Part shown: positions 1 through 5,649 of the stretch, piece by piece
Position numbering within the stretch: the first letter of the stretch is position 1
Layout: each line of letters starts with the position of its first letter
Origin: an uncultured Acetatifactor sp.
GTDB taxonomy: Bacteria > Bacillota > Clostridia > Lachnospirales > Lachnospiraceae
Length of the DNA stretch: 8,569 bases
Reading direction: 5' to 3'
Assembly: GCA_910586775.1 (NCBI GenBank)
Contig: CAJUJN010000121.1
Coordinates: 1-8,569, forward strand
Notes under the pieces: generated by a model
Told to the model about the DNA's origin: nothing
Seen by the model: the letters and a program-made list of their open reading frames with translations, nothing else
Database searches by the model: none
Made by a program: the position numbers and the translations under genes

Positions 1-63
1 TGTTCTTTTTTCTGATGGAATTTAACATTTTTGTAATTTTATAAGTTTATCCTGCAAATAATC

Positions 64-92
64 TTTACAAACTGAAACTTTTCGCATAAACT
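64..92 (+). promoter_or_regulatory. Candidate sigma-A promoter for the XRE-family gene
   Basis: A -35 box TTTACA (64-69) and a -10 box TAAACT (87-92) are separated by exactly 17 bp in AT-rich DNA. The -35 matches TTGACA at 5 of 6 positions and the -10 matches TATAAT at 4 of 6. Transcription would start near 99, which places the tandem repeat at 106-175 inside the 5' leader of the regulator mRNA. The -10 is weak, so this is a moderate call. Confidence 0.4.
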
Positions 93-105
93 ATAGGGTA
101 TGAAT

Positions 106-175
106 TACTACAGGAAGCAAATGCGGCTTCCGATAAGACATACTATAGGAAACAAGTGCAGCTTCCGATAAGACA
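106..175. repeat. Two tandem 35-bp repeats, each with a short inverted repeat
   Basis: Copy 1 (106-140) and copy 2 (141-175) abut without a spacer and differ at four positions; the 15 bases at each 3' end are identical. A partial third start (TACTATA) follows at 176. Copy 1 contains a perfect inverted repeat, GGAAGC-N7-GCTTCC (113-131). Copy 2 has GGAAAC-N7-GCTTCC (148-166), with one mismatch that becomes a G-U pair if the minus strand is transcribed. The pair ends about 30 bp before the start codon of the HTH gene. It could be a double operator for that regulator or paired leader hairpins; the sequence cannot decide which. Confidence 0.75.
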
Positions 176-204
176 TACTATACAGTAAAGGAATGAATAA
201 AAAC

Positions 205-690
205 ATGGGTAAAAAAGCTACAAAAGCCGCCGACAATATGTACTATCTTGCACGTTCGGAAGCGGCTGAACAAAATCCTGATTTTTCCAGCCGTGAGAAA
301 GTGGCTGAAATTATAGGCATCGACCGCACCAGACTGGCCCGCATCGAACTGGATACCATCGCCCCCTATCCCGAGGAGGTCAAGGCTATGGCAAATGCCT
401 ACAACATGCCGGAACTGTGCAATTCCTATTGCGCAAGGGAATGCCCTATCGGGAAAAATTCGGTTCGGGAGGTTTCCATTGACGATTTTGACCGGCTGGC
501 ACTGAAAGTTTTAGGCTCCCTCAAAGATATCGATTCTCTCCGGGCCTCCCTCATCGCCATCTCCGAGGACGGAGTCATAGAAGAAAAAGAGCGTCCTGCT
601 TTCCAGCAGATACTGGATTCTCTGGAGAAAATCAGCACCAACGCCAAAGCCCTGCAGCTGTGGGCCATCAAGAATATACGGATGCACTGA
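205..690 (+). CDS. XRE-family helix-turn-helix protein with a C-x3-C-x3-C motif
   Basis: This is a small cytoplasmic protein of 161 residues, probably a DNA-binding transcriptional regulator. Residues about 28-66 form a Cro/C1-type HTH (SSREKVAEIIGIDRTRLARI is the core), followed by PYPEEVKAMANAYN, typical of the last XRE helices. A cysteine cluster at residues 72, 76 and 80 follows, then a charged, helical C-terminal half. I place the start at 205, not at the in-frame ATG at 193: the AAAGGA ribosome site (187-192) directly abuts 193 but lies 12 nt from 205, and MGKKATKAADN matches the N-termini I remember for relatives. It stands alone, downstream of the 35-bp tandem repeats, and is convergent with the substrate-binding protein gene. 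Its target and effector are unknown. Autoregulation through the repeats is inference. Confidence 0.85.
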   Translation: MGKKATKAADNMYYLARSEAAEQNPDFSSREKVAEIIGIDRTRLARIELDTIAPYPEEVKAMANAYNMPELCNSYCARECPIGKNSVREVSIDDFDRLALKVLGSLKDIDSLRASLIAISEDGVIEEKERPAFQQILDSLEKISTNAKALQLWAIKNIRMH

Positions 691-864
691 CAGCTGCCAA
701 TCATACCGTAGAAAACGTTACATCAGATAGCAGCGGCAGTTCCTCGAACTTTTTATCTGCCGGCTTACAGAACACACTTCCCCCGGCATCGGCAGAAACA
801 CCTGCAGCTGCCTGGTATTGCACCTGTCACTGTATACATTCCTGCGAATTCCGGGGGATATTAG

Positions 865-1884
865 TTACTCTGCAGCTTTCTGTGCAAATTCCGCAGTCAC
901 CAGCTCCGCATAGGGCACTCGCTTCTCCAGTACGCCGGAGTCTTCCAGAATATTCTGCAGCAGTTCAAATGCGCTTTCCTCAAAAATCAGGTTTTCTTTC
1001 CAGGTGTCCTGCTTATAGTAGCGCTCTACAATGGCGGTCAGCGTATCCATCTCTGTCTCCGGGAACTGAGGCGCAATCACTTCGGCTATTTCTGCCGGTG
1101 TATGGCTCTGCACATAATCCATCCCTTTCTGCAGTGCATCCGTAAAGGCCTGTACGGTATCCCGATTCTTTTCCAGATAACTCTTCCTGGCAGAAAAAGA
1201 TGTGTAAGGCACATAACCGGAATCCTCTCCCAGGGACGCCACCACATACCCCTCTCCCTTCTGTTCCAACGAAGTCGCATGAGGCTCAAATTCTACAGTA
1301 AAGTCCCCCTGCCCGCCCGAAAAAGCCGCAGCCGTGGAGCCGAAATCAATACTCTGGTCAATCCTGACATCCGCCGGGTCTATGCCGTTTTTTCCCAGAA
1401 TGTACTCAAATACCATCTCAGGCATACCGCCCGCCCTGCCGCCCAATACGTCCTTTCCCACCAGCATATCCCAGGAAAAATCTTCCACCGGCTCCCTGGA
1501 CACAAGAAAATTGCCTGCCCGCTGTGTCAGCTGGGCGAAATTCACCACATAATCCTCAGTCCCGCCCGCATAGGTGTAAATCGTGCTCTCGCTTCCCATA
1601 AAACCGATATCCGCTTCATCGGTAAGTACCGCCGTCATGGTCTTGTCGGCGCCGAAGCCGGTTACCAGAGTCAGTTCAATGCCTTTTTCCTCGAAATAGC
1701 CTTCCTCGATAGCCACGTACATAGGCGCGTAAAATATGGAATGCGCCACCTCATTCAACACGACTTCCTTCTTACTGCTGCCGCTTTCCGCTTCATTTGC
1801 GCCGTTTCCGCATCCGGCCACGGCCAGCATCACTGTCAGCAGGGCGATACAGGCTGCCCCCGCTCTCTTCGATACCCCTTTCAT
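865..1884 (-). CDS. ABC transporter substrate-binding lipoprotein, NMT1/SsuA/THI5-like
   Basis: This is a 339-residue extracytoplasmic solute receptor anchored by lipid. It has a basic N-terminus, a hydrophobic segment (about 11-23) and the lipobox VAG-C with Cys25 as lipidation site, then a Gly/Ser/Glu linker. The mature part begins with HSIFYAPMYVAIEEGYFEEK (48-67), the hallmark of periplasmic-binding folds of the nitrate/sulfonate/thiamine-precursor class, followed by DIGFMGSES (92-100). The ligand cannot be named; aliphatic sulfonates or pyrimidine thiamine precursors are typical of the class. I chose 1884 rather than the upstream in-frame ATG at 1896 because GGAGG (minus strand, 1894-1890) sits 5 nt before 1884 and overlaps the upstream codons. 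It lies 62 bp after the DUF1836 gene on the same strand with no terminator between. No permease or ATPase gene is in the window, so it must work with components encoded elsewhere. Confidence 0.9.
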   Translation of the reverse strand: MKGVSKRAGAACIALLTVMLAVAGCGNGANEAESGSSKKEVVLNEVAHSIFYAPMYVAIEEGYFEEKGIELTLVTGFGADKTMTAVLTDEADIGFMGSESTIYTYAGGTEDYVVNFAQLTQRAGNFLVSREPVEDFSWDMLVGKDVLGGRAGGMPEMVFEYILGKNGIDPADVRIDQSIDFGSTAAAFSGGQGDFTVEFEPHATSLEQKGEGYVVASLGEDSGYVPYTSFSARKSYLEKNRDTVQAFTDALQKGMDYVQSHTPAEIAEVIAPQFPETEMDTLTAIVERYYKQDTWKENLIFEESAFELLQNILEDSGVLEKRVPYAELVTAEFAQKAAE

Positions 1885-1893
1885 AAAAGCCTC

Positions 1894-1919
1894 CATATGA
1901 TTTGATATGCTATCATATG
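1894..1919. promoter_or_regulatory. Inverted repeat upstream of the substrate-binding protein gene (candidate operator)
   Basis: CATATGAT (1894-1901) and ATCATATG (1912-1919) form a perfect 8-bp inverted repeat with a 10-bp spacer. The two CATATG cores are 20 bp apart, about two helical turns. The left arm overlaps the GGAGG ribosome site of the lipoprotein gene, so a bound protein, or an mRNA hairpin, would affect its expression. The right arm contains TATGAT on the minus strand, a possible -10, but I see no matching -35. Confidence 0.45.
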
Positions 1920-1946
1920 AGACAAAGGGGCGATTTGTTCCTTATT

Positions 1947-2579
1947 CTATTCTTTATTTTTGCTTTTTTCTTTTGCTCCCGCTTTCCGGCTGCCGTTCAG
2001 CTCATCTATTATCTTCTCTATCATCAACTTTTTCAGATACACATCAAAACTCAGCGCGCATACAAATGCAAACTTTCGAAGGAAATCCGCATCTTCCGGC
2101 GGCGCATTCTTAAAAGTCTCCTGGGCTGTCCTGTATTTCTCCCGCACATCCTCTTTCAGGGCCTGCATCTGCTTCTCTTCCATGGTAAATGCTTCCCGGT
2201 AGACACTTTCCAGATTAAACTTTTCCCCGTTGTGGAAGTAACGCTCCGTAATCGGCCCCAGAAGCGTCTGTATATCACTGATGGATAAAATCCCCTTGTA
2301 GTAATAAATAAAGATCAGCAGAAGAACATGCTCCTTGGAATACTTCTTCTTCACCGGAGGGGGCAGCAGATTATTTTTCGCATAATTATTGATCATGGTC
2401 TTGGTCAGTATCTTATCCTCCCCGGGATTCCGTGCAGAGGAATGCAGTCTGCTGTCCATAAATGTGGTGATCTGATCCATGTACAGGTCAATGTTTGGAA
2501 TGTCCTCCGGGCTGATATACTGTACCCTCTCCAGACTTTCCAGTATGCTGTTCAGTAAATCATTGTTGTCAATCGTCAT
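1947..2579 (-). CDS. DUF1836 protein, MerR-like HTH regulator
   Basis: This 210-residue protein is predicted to be cytoplasmic. The region from about 25 to 125 fits the DUF1836 family of Firmicutes. Within it, residues 58-107 resemble a MerR-type winged helix: LTKTMINNYAKNNLLPPP, then KKKYSKEHVLLLIFIYYYKG and SISDIQTLLGPI. The C-terminal 70 residues are charged and helical, with a lysine-rich tail. The ATG at 2579 is preceded by AGAGG about 9 nt upstream. A strong promoter lies 90 bp upstream (2670-2698). The next gene on this strand is the substrate-binding lipoprotein, 62 bp away and possibly co-transcribed, so this protein is a candidate regulator of it. DUF1836 proteins have no well-established function that I know; DNA binding is inferred from the fold. 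Confidence 0.87.
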   Translation of the reverse strand: MTIDNNDLLNSILESLERVQYISPEDIPNIDLYMDQITTFMDSRLHSSARNPGEDKILTKTMINNYAKNNLLPPPVKKKYSKEHVLLLIFIYYYKGILSISDIQTLLGPITERYFHNGEKFNLESVYREAFTMEEKQMQALKEDVREKYRTAQETFKNAPPEDADFLRKFAFVCALSFDVYLKKLMIEKIIDELNGSRKAGAKEKSKNKE

Positions 2580-2669
2580 ATATCCCTACCTCTTTCCGGA
2601 ATCACCTGCAAATAAACCGGCCATAAACATTCACAAAGTGAAAAAGGCACATTTACATGTACTTACTCT

Positions 2670-2698
2670 ATTATATAGTATTTAATACTACATGACAA
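2670..2698 (-). promoter_or_regulatory. Strong sigma-A promoter with a palindrome in its spacer (DUF1836 gene)
   Basis: On the minus strand the -35 is TTGTCA (2698-2693) and the -10 is a perfect TATAAT (2675-2670), with exactly 17 bp between. Within that spacer lies TAGTATTTAATACTA (2676-2690), a palindrome of two 7-bp arms around one central base, touching the -10. This is the usual position for a repressor site. Transcription should start near 2663, giving a leader of about 84 nt. That leader includes a small hairpin, TTCAC-AAA-GTGAA (2630-2642). Confidence 0.75.
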
Positions 2699-2739
2699 CA
2701 CTAACTTTTCATATTTCACCAATTTTTTCCCTGCCCGCC

Positions 2740-2768
2740 TTTACTTTACGACTTTAATATGATAAAAT
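2740..2768 (+). promoter_or_regulatory. Sigma-A promoter of the YerC/TrpR-like gene
   Basis: TTTACT (2740-2745) and TAAAAT (2763-2768) are spaced by 17 bp. The -10 matches the consensus at 5 of 6 positions and the -35 at 4 of 6. The predicted start near 2775 falls inside the inverted repeat at 2772-2787. The promoter is divergent from the DUF1836 promoter, with 41 bp between the two -35 boxes. Confidence 0.6.
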
Positions 2769-2771
2769 GTC

Positions 2772-2787
2772 TACAATAAACATTGTA
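2772..2787. promoter_or_regulatory. Inverted repeat at the predicted transcription start of yerC (candidate operator)
   Basis: TACAATAAACATTGTA is a perfect 6-bp inverted repeat with a 4-bp spacer. It lies 4 bp downstream of the -10 box and 14 bp upstream of the ribosome site. The position suits a repressor site, perhaps for autoregulation by the TrpR-like product. That role is inference. Confidence 0.4.
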
Positions 2788-2813
2788 AAATTAAAATACA
2801 AGAGGTATCCCCA

Positions 2814-3125
2814 ATGAATAAAAAAGTAAAGACTGCCGCTGTAAATTTCCTGTTTGATGCCATCCTCTGCCTGAAAGACCGGGAAGAATGCTACAGCTTT
2901 TTTGAGGATTTATGTACCGTCAATGAACTGCTATCCATATCCCAGCGATTCGAGGTGGCTGCGATGCTGAAGAATCACCGCACCTATCTCGAGATTGCCG
3001 AGAAAACAGGTGCCTCCACCGCTACCATCAGCCGGGTCAACAGGTCCCTGCACTATGGAAACGACGGTTATGAGACGGTATTTCAGCGCATGGATAAAAA
3101 GGAAGCGTCCGACGAAACTTTATAA
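2814..3125 (+). CDS. yerC: YerC/YecD-family TrpR-related transcriptional regulator
   Basis: This small cytoplasmic DNA-binding protein has 103 residues, close to the usual family length. The N-terminal half (about 8-55) is the helical dimerisation region, with FEDLCTVNELLSISQRFEVA (30-49) highly typical. Residues 57-80 form the TrpR-type HTH: TYLEIAEKTGASTATISRVN followed by RSLHYGNDGY. Members lack a clear tryptophan site and their ligand is not known to me. The ATG at 2814 has AGAGGT 7 nt upstream. The gene is monocistronic: it has its own promoter (2740-2768) and ends inside a strong terminator whose stem includes the stop codon. It is convergent with the bactofilin unit and divergent from the DUF1836 gene. 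Confidence 0.93.
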   Translation: MNKKVKTAAVNFLFDAILCLKDREECYSFFEDLCTVNELLSISQRFEVAAMLKNHRTYLEIAEKTGASTATISRVNRSLHYGNDGYETVFQRMDKKEASDETL

Positions 3126-3148
3126 GTTTCGCTTCGGACGCCGTTTTT
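3096..3148. terminator. Bidirectional Rho-independent terminator between yerC and bactofilin
   Basis: The stem pairs GCGTCCGA (3105-3112) with TCGGACGC (3134-3141) and CGAAACTT (3113-3120) with AAGTTTCG (3124-3131). That is 16 bp in total with a two-base bulge (3132-3133) and a three-base loop. TTTTT follows on the plus strand at 3144-3148. On the minus strand the stem is followed by TTCC and TTTTT (3100-3096), so it can also end the bactofilin transcript. The yerC stop codon (3123-3125) lies in the loop and right arm. Confidence 0.9.
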
Positions 3149-3188
3149 CTCTTTATGTATTTTCAGGGAGGCTCCTGATAGAATCAAC

Positions 3189-3698
3189 TCACTCTGCCGC
3201 TTTTGTCTCTTCCTCTGCCGCAGGGCTCTCCGTACTCCCGGCGCTCTCCTTGCTTCCTTCTTCCTTCCCGGACTCCACTTCCTTAAGCGCTTCCACGATG
3301 GCTGACTTTGCCGATTTTTTCATGGCTTTCACTGCCTTGTTGTTCAGCTTGACGGTCTTGGAGACATCCTGGTTCATATCGCATCTGCCCTGGAAAACAG
3401 CCTTCTCATCAATCACAAGCCCACTGGTAGTAAGGTCTCCTATGACCCTGGCCGTGGAAGTCAACTCCACTTTCTCCGGCACGTTCAGATTTCCGTACAC
3501 TTCCCCGCCAATGACAACCTTCCGGGCGCTGATATCGCCATGGATGCACCCTGATGCGCCCACAATCACAGTATCCACCACAGTCACATTGCCGTTCACA
3601 GTACCATCGATTCGGACAGCTCCGTCGGATGTAAAATCGCCGTTACATACCGCTCCCATTCCGATAATCGTTGAAATCTGTGTTTCCTTGTTTCTCAT
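3189..3698 (-). CDS. Bactofilin (polymer-forming cytoskeletal protein)
   Basis: Bactofilins self-assemble without nucleotide into beta-helical filaments that scaffold cell-wall enzymes. This one has 169 residues. The right-handed beta-helix covers about residues 8-115 and shows the regular short repeats ending in G-[DNE]: GAVCNGDFTSDGAVRIDG, then GNVTVVDTVIVGASGCIHGD, GEVYGNLNV and VIGDLTTSGLVID. The tail (about 120-169) is rich in Lys, Ala, Glu and Ser, looks disordered, and may bind membrane or partners. GGAGG lies 9 nt before the ATG. It is the second gene of a minus-strand unit, 40 bp behind the M23-like gene, and ends at the shared terminator. Bactofilin next to a LytM/M23 gene is a recurrent arrangement in bacteria, which supports a role in envelope shape or localised wall synthesis. 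Confidence 0.92.
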   Translation of the reverse strand: MRNKETQISTIIGMGAVCNGDFTSDGAVRIDGTVNGNVTVVDTVIVGASGCIHGDISARKVVIGGEVYGNLNVPEKVELTSTARVIGDLTTSGLVIDEKAVFQGRCDMNQDVSKTVKLNNKAVKAMKKSAKSAIVEALKEVESGKEEGSKESAGSTESPAAEEETKAAE

Positions 3699-3738
3699 CG
3701 CTTCATACCTCCGTTTTCATTACCATTTACGGTTTCAC

Positions 3739-4491
3739 TCAGCCGCTGATTTCCAGCATATCCATGGGATTGACATAAGCGCCGTCCTTCATTAACTGAT
3801 AGCCTAACTTCCCGCTTTCGTCCGTAATGATAAATAATGTTGTCCCCTGTGTCACTGTCTCATTCTGCTTTACCTTGACCTCACCCTGGTTTCTGTATAT
3901 GGTAGTATAGCCGTTTCCATGGTCAATCCAGACATTATGCCCGTATTCGGGATCCTCGCTGACTACGGTAACCGTTCCGTCCGCCGTGGCCACTACCATG
4001 GAGCCTGACGCTGCCGTAAAAATACAGGTAAGATCCTCCGTCACACTGTCTATACTTGCCCTCTCGGATACCGGCAGCCTGGTGGGAAGGAATCGCTTCT
4101 CCAGCTGCCCGGACAATTCGCCCTCTGTCTCCACCTGCTGAGACACGGTCTCGCTCAGAATCCTGATCTTCTCGTTCAGCCCTGCCAACTCATCATTCAA
4201 ACCGGATATCTCATCATTCAGGGCAGCGACCTGGCTTTCCAGCTCCGCCTTCTCCTGTTCCAGGACACCGATGACTTCATTCTGCTTCATCGTCTGGTCC
4301 AACTTTGCAGCCCAGATATCCTTCTCGTAAATAAAATACCCGATTAATGCGCCAATCACGATACACAGAACCACGATGATAGCCTGCAGAATCCACGGAC
4401 GGATACGAAACTGTCTCATCCCGGAGTCAGCAGCATCAGATGTAACGATTACCACATGGTTGTTTTTACGTTTGTGTCTGTTACGTCCCAT
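3739..4491 (-). CDS. Membrane-anchored coiled-coil protein with a degenerate M23/LytM domain
   Basis: This 250-residue bitopic membrane protein has a basic cytoplasmic N-terminus (1-31), one transmembrane helix (about 33-54), a coiled coil (about 62-120, with the repeated LNDEISGLNDELAGLNEKI pattern) and a C-terminal LytM-like domain (about 155-245). The domain is recognisable from YGHNVWIDHGNGYTTIY (183-199), VKVKQNETVTQGTTLFII and a final YVNPMDML. The zinc and catalytic residues seem lost: there is no HxxxD segment before the core, the usual YAHLS is YRNQG (199-203), and the HLHFE segment is LGYQLMKDG (229-237). It is therefore probably a non-enzymatic binding or activating protein, as in EnvC-, NlpD- or SpoIIQ-like partners. 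The SD GGAGGTG is well placed before the ATG. It is the first gene of the unit with bactofilin, under the promoter at 4519-4547. Confidence 0.87.
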   Translation of the reverse strand: MGRNRHKRKNNHVVIVTSDAADSGMRQFRIRPWILQAIIVVLCIVIGALIGYFIYEKDIWAAKLDQTMKQNEVIGVLEQEKAELESQVAALNDEISGLNDELAGLNEKIRILSETVSQQVETEGELSGQLEKRFLPTRLPVSERASIDSVTEDLTCIFTAASGSMVVATADGTVTVVSEDPEYGHNVWIDHGNGYTTIYRNQGEVKVKQNETVTQGTTLFIITDESGKLGYQLMKDGAYVNPMDMLEISG

Positions 4492-4518
4492 AAAAATTCA
4501 CCTCCGATAACCTTTCCT

Positions 4519-4547
4519 ATTTTACCACAAATAAGTTTTCATATCAA
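4519..4547 (-). promoter_or_regulatory. Sigma-A promoter of the M23-like/bactofilin unit
   Basis: On the minus strand the -35 is TTGATA (4547-4542) and the -10 is TAAAAT (4524-4519), each 5 of 6 to consensus, with a 17-bp spacer. The -10 is preceded by TGTGG, close to an extended -10. The predicted start, near 4512, leaves a short leader of about 20 nt containing the ribosome site. It lies downstream of hisA on the same strand, so the unit need not depend on hisA transcription. Confidence 0.75.
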
Positions 4548-4675
4548 CGTTTGCTTAACTTTTTTGTAATATTTGCACAACACATTTCTAACTATTTTGC
4601 ATTGTGACCCTTATCGAAAGTTATTTTTTGTATATTTTCACTATGGTATTTATAACTGTCTCTTCTGTGCCCTTC

Positions 4676-4704
4676 GCAGGAAATGCTGTGAATACCTTTC
4701 CTGC
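4676..4704 (-). repeat. Stem-loop downstream of hisA
   Basis: GCAGGAAA (4676-4683) and TTTCCTGC (4697-4704) form a perfect 8-bp stem with a 13-base loop, starting 28 bp after the hisA stop codon. No T-run follows on either strand, so it may be a processing or stability element or a weak terminator. The rest of 4548-4732 is AT-rich and shows nothing I can name apart from this hairpin. Confidence 0.4.
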
Positions 4705-4732
4705 TTTCCGCACGTTCATCCGCACAGACATT

Positions 4733-5518
4733 TTAATCGCCGTATGCCGCGCAGATTTCGGATACTCTCTTCCAGGACAGTCTGCCTCCAAACAGGTCAA
4801 GCGCGCTTCCAATCGTAACATTCAGCCGATTTCTTCCCAACCTGTGCAGTATCTCCAAGTCTTCATAACTGTGGACGCCGCCTGCGTACGTCACCGGCTT
4901 TCCTGCCCAATCTCCCAGCAGGCAAATCAACTCCTCTTCCATACCGCCTGCCTTTCCTTCCACATCCACGGCATGAACCAGAAACTCGTCACAGTAAGCT
5001 GACAGCCGCTCCAACAGTCTTTCTTCCACTTTCTCTTCTGTCAGCTTCTGCCATCTGTCCGTAACAACCCTGAAGCCGTCTTCTGTCCGGCGGCAGCTCA
5101 CATCCAGAACCAGTCTTTCCCGCCCGACTGCCTCCGCCATCTTTTCCAGCCTGTCGTAATGAATCCTTCCGTCCCGGAATACATATGATGTCACGATCAC
5201 ATGAGACGCACCCTCTTCCAGAAACTCTGCCGCATTCTCCGGACGAATCCCGCCGCCCGCCTGCAATCCTCCCGGATAGGCACGCAGCGCCGCCAGCGCC
5301 TGCCGTTTGCTCGCTTCATAATGACTGCTCTCTTCGGAATTCAACAGGATCACATGTCCCCCTCTGATTCCCGCATTTCGATAAATTTCCGCAAAATAAG
5401 CGGCATCCTGCCCTGCCACAAAGTTCTCTCTTGCCTGGTCTCCTTCATCCTGAAGGCTTCCGCCCACGATCTGCTTCACCTGGCCGTTATGAATGTCGAT
5501 GCATGGCCTGAATTCCAT
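4733..5518 (-). CDS. hisA: Phosphoribosylformimino-AICAR-ribotide isomerase, eukaryotic (HIS6) type
   Basis: This enzyme isomerises ProFAR to PRFAR, the fourth step of histidine synthesis, in the cytoplasm. The protein has 261 residues and a complete (beta/alpha)8 barrel. It opens with FRPCIDIHNGQVKQIVGG (3-20), carrying the general acid/base Asp8. It continues with LQAGGGIRPENAAEFLEEGA (85-104), VLDVSCRRTEDGF (137-149), FLVHAVDVEGKAGG (179-192) with Asp185, YAGGVHS (211-217) and a phosphate-binding IGSALDLFGG (236-245). The D-V/L-SCR, HA-DVEG and GSALDLFGG signatures are those of yeast/plant His6, not ordinary bacterial HisA. The start matches the family N-terminus, but the ribosome site (AAAGGG, about 13 nt away) is weak. 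No other his gene is adjacent. A 268-bp leader with competing hairpins lies upstream. Confidence 0.93.
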   Translation of the reverse strand: MEFRPCIDIHNGQVKQIVGGSLQDEGDQARENFVAGQDAAYFAEIYRNAGIRGGHVILLNSEESSHYEASKRQALAALRAYPGGLQAGGGIRPENAAEFLEEGASHVIVTSYVFRDGRIHYDRLEKMAEAVGRERLVLDVSCRRTEDGFRVVTDRWQKLTEEKVEERLLERLSAYCDEFLVHAVDVEGKAGGMEEELICLLGDWAGKPVTYAGGVHSYEDLEILHRLGRNRLNVTIGSALDLFGGRLSWKRVSEICAAYGD

Positions 5519-5604
5519 TTTTTACCATTTTCCCTTTCTTTTTTTCTGAATAATTTCATCCGTGATTCACATACTATTGGCAAATCAGCCATGACATCCT
5601 CAAA

Positions 5605-5649
5605 CGGGCATGGCCTGATTAACCGTCCGCGAGTATCATGCCCGCGGAC
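5605..5649. repeat. Two overlapping, mutually exclusive inverted repeats in the hisA/lipoprotein intergenic region
   Basis: Stem A pairs CGGGCATG (5605-5612) with CATGCCCG (5637-5644), 8 bp. Stem B pairs GTCCGCG (5625-5631) with CGCGGAC (5643-5649), 7 bp. They share bases 5643-5644 and stem B's left arm lies in stem A's loop, so only one can form. A second GCGGAC copy at 5769-5774, near the ribosome site of the lipoprotein gene, could also pair with 5625-5630. The rest of this divergent 268-bp gap (5519-5786) shows no convincing promoter and no recognised riboswitch. The element could act in the leader of either flanking gene. Confidence 0.4.

Noticed and set aside
106..175. CRISPR-like direct repeats
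   Set aside because: Only two units of 35 bp that abut with no spacer between them, and no cas gene in the window.
691..864. Terminator between the convergent HTH and substrate-binding protein genes
   Set aside because: TGCCGG/CCGGCA arms at 759-764 and 783-788 have an 18-base loop and no T-run on either side. Nothing else is visible in this gap.
660..1145. Plus-strand open frame overlapping the end of the HTH gene, possibly a frameshifted extension
   Set aside because: It mostly mirrors the substrate-binding protein gene, has no ribosome site, and the HTH protein already has a plausible full length.
1102..1905. Long plus-strand open frame opposite the substrate-binding protein gene
   Set aside because: It is a shadow frame with no ribosome site and no domain; the minus frame has a lipobox and a family-typical core.
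3739..4491. Active M23 metallopeptidase
   Set aside because: The positions expected for HxxxD, the AH of YAH and the HLH motif hold other residues.
4676..4704. Rho-independent terminator for hisA
   Set aside because: A good stem but no T-run on the minus strand and a long loop, so it is listed only as a stem-loop.
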